NCBI GenBank assembly: GCA_049999765.1
Contig: JBNGIQ010002419.1
Location: forward strand, 1 to 22,852
DNA: 22,852 bases
Source: Phaeoceros laevis
Lineage: Eukaryota > Anthocerotophyta > Anthocerotopsida > Notothyladales
Direction: 5' to 3'
This document shows positions 8,739-18,353 of the stretch, piece by piece. The position numbers were made by a program, and so were the translations under genes. Numbering within the stretch: position 1 is the stretch's first letter; each line of letters begins with the position of its first letter. The notes under the pieces are model-generated. The model saw only the letters and a program-made list of their open reading frames with translations. It did no database searches and was not told the DNA's origin.

Positions 8739-11393
8739 GGCCATGAGCTTGGGACTGCTTGCTATGATAACGACATCGTCTACGTACAACGCCAGGAACA
8801 CTACCCCATCAGAATCTCTTAGGAGATACACATTAGAGTCGGATGTACTCTGTTCGAACCCCGACTGTTTAAGGTACGTGTCTATTCTTTTATACCAGGC
8901 TTTGGGTGATTGCTTAAGCACATATATGGTCTTGATGAGCTTACATACTTTGTTTGGATGTGCAGGATCTTCATAGCCCTCCGGTTGCCTCATGTATATG
9001 GTTTCCTCAAGTGTTCCATTCAAAAAGGCTGTCTTCACATCCATGTGCTCCATCAGGTAATCCTTTTGTGCTGCTATGGCAAACAGGGCCCTTAGAGACG
9101 TTGCTCTAACAACCGGTGAAAAGGTTTCAGTGTAGTCGAGACCCTCGACTTGACTATACCCTCTAGCCACAAGTCTTGCCTTATAGCGTTCAATGGAACC
9201 ATCTGCTTTCAGTTTGATCTTAAAGACCCACTTGCAGGTCACTGCCTTTCTTCCAGGCGGTAGATCGACTAATTCCCATGTGCCATTATCCATAAGAGAT
9301 TTATGCTCGGAGTTTATGGCTTCTGTCCACTTCGCAGCAGCGTGAGAAGCAAGGGCTTCCTTATAGCTTTGTGGCTCATCCATGTCAACCACATTCACGT
9401 CTTCTTGTACCAGAAATGAACTAACCATGAGAGGTGGATTATCTCATTCTGTTGGAGATGATGTGTGCCTTCGTGCACTTCTCCGTAGCTCCACCACAGG
9501 TTCTGGTTTAGGAACAGGTGCTCCAGGATTTTGTATTTCTGAATGCATGTGTTCTTCTTGCTGTTCGTCATCAGGTACAACTGCTGTGTAAGTGTCATCA
9601 TCTGGAAATCCGCTGACTTGTTCATCATCAGGGTCTAAGTGTTGGGAGCTCTGCTGACTAGATGCTGCATTGTGTGTGGTCTGTCTAGGAGCTGGTGATA
9701 CTGTTGAAGGTTGCTGTGGCTGGACAGGCATGGGACTAGCAGACTGGTATAAATCCTCGGGATCAGATGCATATCCTTCATCATGTGCCATTTCATCGAC
9801 TGACAACGGTTCTGCAGGGTATGTAAGCAATTGTTGTTCATTGAACATTACACTCCTGCAGTGAGTTATGCTCCTTGTATCCGGGTCAAAAAGTTTATAT
9901 CCTTTTATGCCCTCTGTATACCCCACAAAGATGTATTTGTGTGCCTTGTAATCTAACTTTACCCTCTGGTCTTCGGATAAGTGGGCATACGCAGGTGCTC
10001 CAAATAACCGAAGATGGTTGATACGAGGCTTATGGGAGGTCCACCTCTCAAATGGAGTGGCTCCTTTAAAAGCACTTGTGGGTATACGGTTCCGAATATA
10101 TGCAGCTGTGGTTGCTGCCTCCGCCCAGTATCCTTTAGATAGGCGGGCTTGTTTAAGCATAGCCTTAGCTTGCTCCTGGATATGTCTGTTGCTTATCTCA
10201 GCTATTGGGTTTTGCGAAGATGTGTATGGTGTGGTATACTGCCTTGCTATGCCATGGAGCTGGCAGTAATGTGTGAAGGCATCAGAAATATACTCACCCC
10301 CGTTATCACTACGCAAAGGTTTCAGCAACTCACCAGTTTGTCGCTGTGCAAAGGTAACGTAATCCATAAAACAGCCAAGTGTTTCATTCTTGTTCTTGAT
10401 AAGATATATCATGATATATCGGCTCCAATCATCTATGAATGATAGAATGTACTTGCTGCCTCCCATGGATGTCGTGGACATAGGTCCACAAAGGTCCGTA
10501 TGGACTAACTCCAACAGTTTGGTTGCCCATGTTGGGTGGGAGTCCTTATAGGGAGCACGATGGTGTTTCCCATAGACACAGGCTTCACAAAACTGTTTGT
10601 CTACGAACCTGGTCATGAACTTCTCACGGTACAAGGTGTTGCTTGCCACCATCAATTTAAGCTTGTCAAAGTTCACACGTGCAAGCCTGCAATGCCATAA
10701 CATCGTATCTCTTTCTGCCAACTTTTCTTGACTAATATTCACAACTGGTCGTCCCAGCTTGTAAACAACATCCAGCTGATAGAGGTTATGGACTGGTGTC
10801 CCAACTGCAACCACCTTGTTCTTATGTTGCGGATCGACTACATTGCATAGCCCTCCAGCAAAAGTGATGTGCAACATATGCTGCGTGTCCAGTAAGTATA
10901 CAGATATAAGATTCTTAACCATTGCTGGTACGTGCAGGACGTCCAGCAGCTCAAGTGTCTCTCCACTCGGAAGGATCAATGGCACCTTGCCAACACCAAC
11001 AATGGGTAAGCCCCTATCATCTCCTACCAGCACTACCTGTCCATTCGGCAGCTTCTTATATTCTGAAAAAGCTGTGCGTGTGTGACAGGAATTAGAAGAG
11101 GCTCCTAAGTCTAGGTACCATGCGTGCCTAAATTGAGGAGTAGATACCAAATATACAGTGAGAATGGTGTTGGGTTTCCTTTGCACTACATTGGTTTCAG
11201 GCGGAGCAGTACGCCATGGCTCGTTTGCCTTTTTCTTTCTGCATTCTGCTTCCCATTGACCTGGAATGAGGCACCAATTACAGGGGCCCTTCTTCTTGGT
11301 AGGTACTGGTCCGGAACGCTTCTTATATGCATTTGTCGAGCTCCCACTGCCTTGTGACTGCCAGTTTGGACGAGATGGCTACTTCTTAGGGCC
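8739..11393 (-). pseudogene. Copia pol: zinc knuckle, protease, integrase, proximal RT
   Basis: This is one frame with gag, interrupted by TAG at 11379-11381 and TGA at 9444-9446. A zinc knuckle lies at about 11241-11282, C-x2-C-x4-Q-x4-C, with Gln where His is expected. Protease follows (WYLDLGASSN near 11100). The integrase zinc domain reads LWHCRLARVN...CEAC, with Arg replacing the second His. The core has HTDLCGPM, FIDDWSRY, RSDNGGEY and the catalytic Glu in IAEISNRH. A low-complexity Pro/Gln/Asp/Glu linker precedes the RT, which has MDVKTAFLNG, IYVLKQSPKAWY (family IYGLKQ) and LYVDDVVI. The gene stops at 8739, where the LINE entered, and resumes at 632. Its role was polyprotein cleavage, integration and cDNA synthesis. 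Confidence 0.9.
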
Positions 11394-12472
11394 TCAGTTA
11401 ACATAGAGCGCTCTGTTTGATGCTTCTCCCCTGGAGGAGGTACCACCTCTTCTATCCTGCCTGGTTGACTCCTCTTCGAGGAGTGCTCCAATCAGATCAG
11501 ATAAGAAAACTGCAGGGTGCTGGCCTGCTGGTGTTGCGGCAGCTATATTCCTGAGGTGAGTGCAGTGATTACTCACAAATGTTCGATAGGAATCCGGCAA
11601 GGAAAGGAGCAAAGCAACTGCTGCCTGATGTTCAGTTGTCGTTGTTCCACTCGAGGTAAGCTTGGACCTCAGCATTCGAAATTTTATAACATGCTGCTCA
11701 ACGGAATCTCCTTCCTTCATTTTGTAGTTGTAAAATGACCGGGGTGCTGTGACCAGCGAGGATGAATTCGTAACACGATATATCTGAGACAAGGAGTCCC
11801 AGATATCCTTTGTGGTTGCAGCATCTTGTGTATGGTGCATCATAGAACCATCAAGCGCCGCTTGGATGACGCCAAGAGCTCGCAGGTCCAGGTTTCCCAA
11901 AGGTCTTTCACGTTTTGTCTCGCATTTTGTCCAGGCTTTGGCATTGTACCGGTTACAACGCCCCAGAGGTCGTGTTCTTTGAGTATGGTCTGGACCCGTA
12001 ATGCCCAGACATCAAACTGTGACCCATTGAACCTATCTTTTTCCTTAAAATCTATTTTGAGGTTGGTCACAATCGTATTATGCACAGTTTGTGGATTCGC
12101 CATGGAATGAACAACTTGTGAAGCTAAATTAGTCCTTGTTATATGTGCAAGGAGAGCTGCTCTAGCTACGTTTGTGGTTTTACAGGAATTTGATGCATGT
12201 GGTAGATTCCGGATCCTCCTGGAAGGGTTCTGTGAACTTACATGCGTGTCAGTATTTAATGACAGAGGATCTACAAGGTATCCAGGTGGCTGGCTAGTTT
12301 CGACTGCCTTAGAAACTGAAGAGGTGTCTGCTGGCTCTTCGTCTCCTGGAGCAGGCTCTTGATTAGCCCTGTCACGTGCGTATGACCTTGTATTGACTCG
12401 TCTGCTAGTATTTGGTGGTGGAGTATTATGACCCTGAGGTTTTCTGCCACCACCTCTATGGGACATCCGCAC
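11394..12472 (-). pseudogene. Copia gag (UBN2-type capsid), frameshifted
   Basis: The likely start is MSHRGGG at about 12466 or the Met two codons before it. A basic, Ser/Pro-rich N-terminus precedes FKEKDRFNGSQFDVWALR and ILKEHDLWGVVTG, the start of the plant Copia gag fold (DUF4219/UBN2). Near 11890 the frame changes by one base, after which DLRALGVIQAALDG, TTKDIWDSLSQIY and HVIKFRMLRSKLTSSG continue it. The frame ends with TGA at 11394-11396, but coding similarity runs on into the zinc knuckle and pol in the same frame. That TGA and the TAG 15 bases later are probably mutations in what was one gag-pol ORF. Confidence 0.85.
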
Positions 12473-12478
12473 CGCAGA

Positions 12479-13107
12479 CTAGAAGTCTGGTGGGACATCT
12501 ACTGATGTATTGCCCTCTGTCATTTTGCCTAGAATGTCCTTCACAGCTTGAACCTGATTTATTACTGCTATTTTTCTTTCAGCATGTGCAGGAGGTTTGC
12601 GAAATGTGATGGACAATACTGCTAGCTGTTGTGACAGTAAGACAAGAGACCTGCTAAGATCCTTCACTCTATCAACAAGATCAGCAAACTGTCGTCTTTG
12701 TGTTTCTGCTTGACAGGTAATGAGATTGTGAACCTCTGCAATAAGATGATCTGCGGGTGTTGGAATCTCTAACTTGCTAGTGCACGCTCCACACAATGGC
12801 TTGTCTACTAGTTGCCTAGCACGCTGTGATGAATTTGTGCGCAAGTACTCAATTTCCCGTCTATTCAATGTCTTTAGATTTGTAAGATAGTCAGAACTGA
12901 CACAACTGTTGTGTCTGTGTGCCTGACGTCTATCAAATGTGGGAGACGACTGCTGGTTCCTAAAATTTGTGAGGAAACAGTGGGCTGCACAATTCGCTAC
13001 AAGAATTGCTCTAAATTTTGGTTTTGCGAATGTGCGAAACGACTGTTCTGCACAGCGAAATGATCTACAAGCAGGTTTGACCTTCGCTGCCCTCTTGCTC
13101 TCGGCAT
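12479..13107 (-). pseudogene. Putative extra ORF upstream of Copia gag
   Basis: Between PBS and gag there is a stretch that looks coding but decayed. An ATG at 13107-13105 opens a basic N-terminus (MPRARGQRRSN) broken by TAG after about 36 codons. From about 12900 another frame is open to TAG at 12479-12481, with a CGAC pair (KPLCGACTSK) and a helical segment (ETQRRQFADLVDRVKDLSRS, then LVLLSQQLAVL) that could form a coiled coil. This frame is the same as that of gag and is stop-free from about 13176 to 12481. It may be an N-terminal gag extension or a separate accessory protein. I recognise no family. Confidence 0.4.
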
Positions 13108-13469
13108 GGTTGCTTTCTAGGAGAAATAGTGCATCACTGCTTCTGCTAGAAATCCCTCCGCCATGCTGCCAAACCTATAGCTAACCAGTGCTAACTTAGT
13201 AGTAGTAGTAGTAGTATGGGGTGGTCACGCCGTGTCAACTCCTCATGGGAGTCGGGCGTGCTGCCACTTGATGTGGACTAATGAGAGCGGCAGTCTTGCG
13301 GCTGCCATTCTCATTAGCTGGCAGTAGACAAGACTTGGGACTTGGCTCTATTCATTTTTCGAACATTGAGTGCAGATACCAAACTTCGAAATTGATAGAA
13401 TTCAAGGTTCTTGATGCAATCTGCACAATTACAAATTGGACAGTGGGTAGAGGGCATGGCGGCGTCCAT
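13108..13469 (-). other. Copia 5' leader
   Basis: This is untranslated sequence between PBS and the first possible coding stretch. It contains an (AGT)6 microsatellite at 13198-13215 (plus-strand sense). I see no other feature in it. Confidence 0.6.
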
Positions 13470-13481
13470 GCTCTGATACCA
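13470..13481 (-). promoter_or_regulatory. Copia primer-binding site for initiator tRNA-Met
   Basis: The minus strand reads TGGTATCAGAGC, complementary to the last 12 nt of plant initiator tRNA-Met and the standard Copia primer-binding site. It abuts the LTR at 13482 with no spacer. It primes minus-strand cDNA synthesis and fixes the element's orientation. Confidence 0.95.
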
Positions 13482-13748
13482 TAAAGAACTACAGATGGAT
13501 CGAGGCGAGAGCGAGGAGAAGAATTGTAGGAATAAATTTGCTTAGCGTGACTGTGTGCCAAGAAGGCATTTTCAGGCGGTGTGCCAGTTCACCACAGACA
13601 GACACATGGCGGTTGGAAATAGTCACGCCTGTACGAAACGTCATTACGTTTCGTACCTACTTATTTTCTAAGTACTTAATTAATTATTCTATTGCCTATT
13701 TATCTGGCTACTTAAAGGAATTAATACATATTAAATGCCTTTTTAATA
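13482..13748 (-). repeat. Copia 5' LTR, about 267 bp
   Basis: The inner end is fixed by the PBS and by the shared start with 169. The outer end is inferred from GCACC at 13749-13753 matching 164-168. On the element's strand the LTR would begin TATTAAAAAGG and end AGTTCTTTA, TA...TA rather than the usual TG...CA. Within it GATAAATAGG (about 13690) resembles a TATA box, and the U5 end is pyrimidine-rich (TTCTTCTCCTCGCTCTC). A 26-bp hairpin lies at 13631-13656. The inner boundary is firm and the outer one tentative. Confidence 0.6.
13631..13656. repeat. Perfect 11-bp inverted repeat in the LTR
   Basis: GTACGAAACGT and its exact reverse complement ACGTTTCGTAC are separated by CATT. Each arm contains an ACGT core, the class of site bound by plant bZIP factors. 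It lies downstream of the TATA-like sequence in the element's sense. Confidence 0.8.
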
Positions 13749-13753
13749 GCACC
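13749..13753. repeat. Copia target-site duplication, right copy (GCACC)
   Basis: This is the partner of GCACC at 164-168. It is the main basis for the outer LTR boundary. The chance of an 8-bp match (TAGCACCT) in the few hundred bases searched is low but not negligible. Confidence 0.5.
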
Positions 13754-14719
13754 TCCCCGCTAGACTCTATCCCGTGCTCCTGCGGACGATCCGCGTCTTC
13801 CTGGCGTACATGGACACTGTTGTACGAGAGGAGAGGTGAAGGGTGTTGGCTTCATTGCTAGCGGTCCGTCGTCCACTACAGAAGACAACAAAGTCCACAT
13901 CTGGACTCCGCTGTCGCCCTTCTAAGGAGAATTCTGGCAAATCACAAGAGGCCATCTGGATCTCCTTAACTCATTATCCTCAGGCAACCTAACTACAGCT
14001 AAACTAATCATAGTCAGATTAAATATTTTACTTACCTTAATTAACTTTGTTTACTAAACAATAATTCTACTGCGGCACGATAGCTTCCAGTAGTGTCGGA
14101 CTTCTACTTGAGGGCCTCAACACTTATGCTTTTTATTCAACCCTTCCCCAAGGATAGTTCGCGGAACAACGCCTGGGCTACGTGTGTGGCAGATGCGCCG
14201 GACCCTCATATCACTCATGAACATGCTCTATCCATGCCCCTTCTCTAGAATCCCTGGCCATGAATGTATGAATAGATTAAAGTATATTGTCCTTCATGCA
14301 GTCCTGCAAAAATGTGCCGTGGCCCATGGAAGACCGGGGCCGCAACTTTCTTGGCTAGACCTATCTCGGTGGATCAGTTGTGGCAGTGTCATTTCAGGGC
14401 CTCAAGTGTCGTTTCGGGGCCTCAAGTGACTGCAACTATTCGGCCCACCTCAGGTGGTATACGGCGGATGAGCTGTTGGGTATGAGGCTCACTAGGTAAT
14501 ATGCATACCAAACATACGATTGAATACAACGTTTGATACTCGATTTGTAGCGCGTAACAAATTCTTCCTTTTCCTTTTTATTGTAATATGATTCTTAGCC
14601 TAAGCACAATGGTTGAACTTCCACCTCTTTCCGCCTCTCCCTTCGTTGACTTGAACATTTTGTGTTGCACCGTGGTCCATACCCACCCCCTAGCACGATA
14701 ACCCGTTGATCACTATTAA
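13754..14719. other. Intergenic DNA, no gene seen
   Basis: There are no ORFs with recognisable motifs. An AT-rich part lies at about 13970-14080. Two imperfect 20-bp tandem copies (GTCATTTCAGGGCCTCAAGT, 14388-14407, and a copy with two changes at 14408-14427) stand out. Nothing else was identified. Confidence 0.6.
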
Positions 14720-15018
14720 TAGGGGGACTCAAACATCACCCCGTCGGCGCCTCTGCCGGGGAGGCCTTTGCACCCCGTCGCGGCCGCGATGGGGGGCCCC
14801 GACGGAGTGTTTTTTAACCTGGAAAAAAGGATTGTGGGGCCCGTTGGGCTGTCTCGACGGGCTCAATTCGGTCGGGACGGGTCGGGACAAGTCGGGACGG
14901 GTACTTCCCGCACGGGGTACCTCGGATGGTGCCCTGTCAGGCTCGACGGGCAACCCCGTCGAAGGCCCTCGACAGGGTGCCCCATCGAGGTCGACGGGGT
15001 GATGTTTGAATCCCCCTA
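14720..15018. mobile_element. GC-rich inverted-repeat element (MITE-like), 299 bp
   Basis: The left end starts TAGGGGGACTCAAACATCAC and the right end is its reverse complement with one mismatch over 27 bp (TIRs 14720-14746 and 14992-15018). The ends read TA-GGGGG and CCCCC-TA, which fits a TA target duplication as made by Tc1/mariner-related MITEs (Stowaway type). The TIR sequence itself is not one I recognise. The inside is very GC-rich, with many CGACGGG words and three tandem 10-mers GTCGGGACGG/AA/GG at 14871-14900. It has no coding capacity I believe, so it would depend on a transposase elsewhere. Confidence 0.7.
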
Positions 15019-15640
15019 ATACACTTCCTCTTCTTCTTCTTCCCTGAAATTTCCCTAAAATTTTCCGTCGCAACACCTTTGAGGATGGCGGAAGAGACCC
15101 GCAACCCGCTAATAGCTGCGACCAGCATGCAAACTTTCTTGGCCTTTTTCTGCAAGATGCGGCTAGGATTTGAATCCCATATACAGAGTACAATCACATT
15201 AACATACGCCCATGTATGACGGACTGCTTCAACGTTATCTCACTCCCAGTTATTAGTTAGACCAGTTTAAGTTTGTCACTTGAAGTTTGTGTATGTAGTT
15301 ACTTGTTTACCCGCAGGCGACAAGCTTTGCCTGCTCGGTCACAGTTGGCGAGGCAGTCGCTTTGCGCTCCTGCCATCTGAACGGTCACATGTAGTCAGTA
15401 GAGCCCATACGCCACCGGCAGACCGATCTGGCCTTTCATCATCAGCAACAGCGACCCAACGCCCGGCTGCTGCCAGCCAGCCAGCCAGCCGAAACCATCA
15501 CGCCGCTGCCTGCTGCGTTCCTGCCAGCGAGAGCTAGAGCTGCCTGCTGCGTGCCTGCCAGCCAGTCTCTTCCACTGCCGGCCGGCGGGATGCGTAGCGT
15601 TACACGTCCTGGGAGCAGCGGCTTGGAGAGGGAGCGGTAG
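15019..15640 (+). promoter_or_regulatory. Upstream region and probable 5' UTR of the LRR gene
   Basis: A CT-rich stretch (TCTTCTTCTTCTTCC) follows the MITE. Near the gene there are repeated CCAG units (about 15469-15490) and a 24-bp direct repeat with one mismatch (15505-15528 and 15539-15562, GCTGCCTGCTGCG...). I could not place a TATA box or transcription start with confidence. Confidence 0.4.
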
Positions 15641-17149
15641 ATGGCGAAGGTGGAGGAGGGGAGAATGCGGCGCGAGGCAATGGCGTCGGCGCTTGTGGTG
15701 CTTGTGCTCCTGCTGCTCAACCGCATCTCTGCCCAACCAGCTGTCAGTCCGCCAGTTGCCCTCCCGCCTTCTCTTCCGCTACCAGCAGCTCCAGCCGGCA
15801 CTACCCCTGTCACTGGTGCGGTGCCATCTTTACCTCCTATCCCTCCTCCCTCTGTGACTCCCCCTCCTGTGGCTACTGCCCCTGCTCTTCCTCCCTCGGC
15901 GGCTCTTCCGCCGCTTCCTGCGGAGGCCCCCATTGCAGCAACTCCTCCTGCAGCCGACGGGTCGTACAATGCGAGCACTCCTTTGGACCCCTCGCAGGTG
16001 GCAGCATTGGAGTCCCTCGGGGTGCCGGTGGGGGACAATCCCTGCCTCAACCAGCTGGACATCCTAACGTGCGACCAGGGAACGCCCTTCAGGCAGCTCA
16101 CGCAGCTGAGCCTCAAGCTGTGCCCCGTCGGTGGAGAGCTCACAACTGAGGCGCTGCGCAATCTGTCGACGGTGAAGACTCTGTCATTTCAGAGCTGCCC
16201 CTTCCGCATCGTCACTGTGCCGCAGGAGCTGCTCGACTCCGTCACCTCCTTAACTGTGCAGGAGAGTCTGGGGCGCACCTTGTCGGATAGTAGCAATGTG
16301 AGCGGGCTCTCCAGCGTGTGGCTGTCCAGGTGGTACAACCTCGAGTACCTCAAGGTCACAGAAGTGCTTGTCAACACCTCCTCTGCGGGCTTCATCATCG
16401 ACAACATGACTCATGTGGAGACCGTGATCATGAGCAGCACCATGGTGGGTAACAATCTCACCAACGCCCGCTGGCCTGCCAACCTCACCACGCTGGACCT
16501 CTCCTTCAACTCCATCAACGGCACTATCCCGGTGTCGCTGGGTGCGCGGAAGAAGCTCCAGACCATCGAGCTGAGCGACAACAAGCTCACCGGCGTCATC
16601 CCATCGGCGCTGGGGGAGCTCCCCAACCTGAAGACCCTGGCTTTGGCCAACAACTTGCTTTTCGGCCCCATCCCGGAGTCGTTCCGCAACCTCACCAGCC
16701 TTCAGATGCTCGATCTCAGCAACAACAGGCTCAACGACAGCGTCCCGGCCTTCCTCCAGGAGCTACCCGACCTGAGATCTCTGGACATGCGCAACAACAG
16801 CTTCAAGGGGCCGCTCCCCTTCAACTCGTCCTTCATCGCCGGCCTCAACCAGCTGCTCATCTCCGGCAATTTGGATCTGTGCTACAACTCCTCCATTCTC
16901 CAGGCCACCGATGTCAAGTCGCAGATACTGCCGTGCGGTCCCAACGGCTTACCTCCCAGGGCCCTCATCCCTCTTGAGCCTTCCTCCTCTCCTGCTCCCA
17001 GTCCGTTACCCTCTGGCAGCCGCTCTTCCCCCAAGAGCAAGACAGGCCCCAAGACCATTGTTGTGGCTGTGGCTGCCTCCCTTGGCGCTGTCATCATAAT
17101 CATCGTGGCTGTCATCTGCATCCACAGATGGTGCTCCAACAAAGACTGA
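15641..17149 (+). CDS. Leucine-rich-repeat receptor-like protein, no kinase
   Basis: The single exon encodes 502 residues. The ATG at 15641 is followed by a basic start and a hydrophobic core (ALVVLVLLLLNRISA), a signal peptide probably cut near residue 32. A Pro/Ala/Ser-rich segment follows (about 33-115), then a Cys-containing cap and irregular LRRs. Canonical plant extracellular LRRs run from about 280 to 405 (LDLSFNSINGTIP, ELSDNKLTGVIPSALGELPNL, LDLSNNRL). There are about a dozen N-glycosylation sequons. After a Ser/Pro stretch comes one membrane helix (about 472-496, VVAVAASLGAVIIIIVAVIC) and a short tail RWCSNKD. There is no kinase domain, so it could be a receptor-like protein acting with a partner kinase. 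The ligand is unknown. It is much more GC-rich than the transposons. Confidence 0.85.
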   Translation: MAKVEEGRMRREAMASALVVLVLLLLNRISAQPAVSPPVALPPSLPLPAAPAGTTPVTGAVPSLPPIPPPSVTPPPVATAPALPPSAALPPLPAEAPIAATPPAADGSYNASTPLDPSQVAALESLGVPVGDNPCLNQLDILTCDQGTPFRQLTQLSLKLCPVGGELTTEALRNLSTVKTLSFQSCPFRIVTVPQELLDSVTSLTVQESLGRTLSDSSNVSGLSSVWLSRWYNLEYLKVTEVLVNTSSAGFIIDNMTHVETVIMSSTMVGNNLTNARWPANLTTLDLSFNSINGTIPVSLGARKKLQTIELSDNKLTGVIPSALGELPNLKTLALANNLLFGPIPESFRNLTSLQMLDLSNNRLNDSVPAFLQELPDLRSLDMRNNSFKGPLPFNSSFIAGLNQLLISGNLDLCYNSSILQATDVKSQILPCGPNGLPPRALIPLEPSSSPAPSPLPSGSRSSPKSKTGPKTIVVAVAASLGAVIIIIVAVICIHRWCSNKD

Positions 17150-17290
17150 GCTCCCTCCTGCTGCTGCCATGGGCACATGTTTTGCACCCCACTGAACTGT
17201 TCCTTAAAGTCTGGTGTTTGTAGTCTTGCTCGTGCTCGAACCCCGGAGGTTGGACAGCTCAACTTCATATATTAGCGGTACGCTAATTCT

Positions 17291-17628
17291 AGAGATTTGT
17301 ATACATACATGCATTCATTCAGGCACCAGCAAAACCTTGCGTTCCACTACCCGTGCTGTTCAAATTAGAGATTTGTATACATGCATTCATTCAGGCATTC
17401 ATTCAGGCACCAGCAAAGACTTGCGGTTCACTACCCGTGCTGTTTAAATTTTTTGTATGCATGCATTCATTCAAACACTAGTAAAGGCTTGCGTTTCACT
17501 ACCCTAGCTGTTTCAGCGCTTTCCTCATCCCAGAAAAGACTTGCGTTTCACTACCCGTGCTGCAAGCATCAGCAAAGACTTGCGTTTCACTATCCGTGCT
17601 GTTTCAGCGTCTTTCTCATCTATTCAGA
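17291..17628. repeat. Tandem repeat array downstream of the LRR gene
   Basis: The core (CAGCAAAGACTTGCGTTTCA then CTACCCGTGCTGTT) occurs five times, near 17326, 17407, 17475, 17530 and 17567, with small differences. The first three are preceded by ATTTGTATACATGCATTCAT-like blocks, giving units of about 65-80 bp. The last ones are shorter and followed by TTTCAGCG-CTTTCCTCATC-like blocks. The array starts about 140 bp after the stop codon and may lie in the 3' UTR. Confidence 0.85.
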
Positions 17629-18353
17629 TTCATGTGCAACACGAGGGCAGCGGCTCTTTGGCACTTTTCGTACTTGTTTCGTTTCCATTAGACGACCCAA
17701 GGTTGCTGTGTGACTGCGCCTGCAAGAGTGGTCATATATTGCATACGATGATAAACCGAAGGGTACTATCGTAAGACCAGTTATAGCACCGATGAAGCCT
17801 CACACTCGCTGCACGATGGCTGTGAAGCCGAGCTTTCTTCCCTCTCTGCCTTTGCATCAAAATGATGAAGTGGACGGTAAACACTCCAGTTAGGGGCAAC
17901 CTGTCAAGCAGAAGTTCAAGAAAACAGCTCGTTACTTCAGCTTGTGGCTACTTCTAATACCTTCAGGATGCTTCCCTGCTACTAGCATGATAACAGGTGA
18001 AACGACTTCGAGACCGATCATTATCTGCAGCGCTGCAAAATGAGCAAGAGAATGGGAAGAACTCGTGATAACAGATAAATCCAACAAACAGACACGTTGC
18101 CGTCATCAGATATGGCCAGATTGTGAAGCAAACATAAAAAGATGCACAGAGCTCTTTACTCCCAATTGCCCTGACCACTTCAAGAGGCATATCAGAATTG
18201 CAAGTTTACAGGCACTACGGCCCCCTACTGCCTCAAGCCAGCGAGGCCACTCGAACTAAAACCAAGTTAGCCCCTATCCAAGCAAGTGCGCAACTAGAAG
18301 TGGCATTCGTACATATGTGCGGCAAAGTGATTTGTAAAAGAAAACAAAACCGC
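17629..18353. other. Region between convergent genes; 3' UTR of the transporter gene
   Basis: This stretch separates the ends of two convergent genes. I see no ORF with known motifs, no clear AATAAA on either strand and no repeats. The part near 18353 should hold the transporter's 3' UTR on the minus strand. Confidence 0.5.

Larger units (their letters stand above)
169..13748 (-). mobile_element. Copia LTR retrotransposon, nested and decayed
   Basis: Domain order on the minus strand is LTR, initiator-Met PBS, leader ORF, gag, zinc knuckle, protease, integrase, reverse transcriptase. Integrase before reverse transcriptase marks it as Ty1/Copia. Without the LINE and one target duplication the remnant would be about 5.5 kb. 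It has lost RNase H, the polypurine tract and most of the 3' LTR through a deletion ending at 265/266. Stop codons (11394-11396, 11379-11381, 9444-9446), a gag frameshift and changed zinc ligands show it cannot act on its own. The surviving LTR stretches differ at 5 of 97 positions, so the insertion is not recent. Confidence 0.9.

Noticed and set aside
13198-13215. The (AGT)6 microsatellite as a functional site
   Set aside because: It is a simple repeat in the Copia leader. Nothing suggests a function.
15160-15185. GGATTTGAATCCC on the plus strand as a tRNA T-arm (reverse strand)
   Set aside because: The stem next to the loop does not pair properly and no A-box or acceptor stem fits.
14729-15193. 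A 154-codon minus-strand ORF across the MITE as a gene
   Set aside because: It is low-complexity translation of GC-rich repeats. The inverted ends explain the sequence better.
15442-16161. A 239-codon Gly/Ala-rich minus-strand ORF
   Set aside because: It is the reverse of the GC-rich start of the LRR gene, whose sense protein has clear domains.
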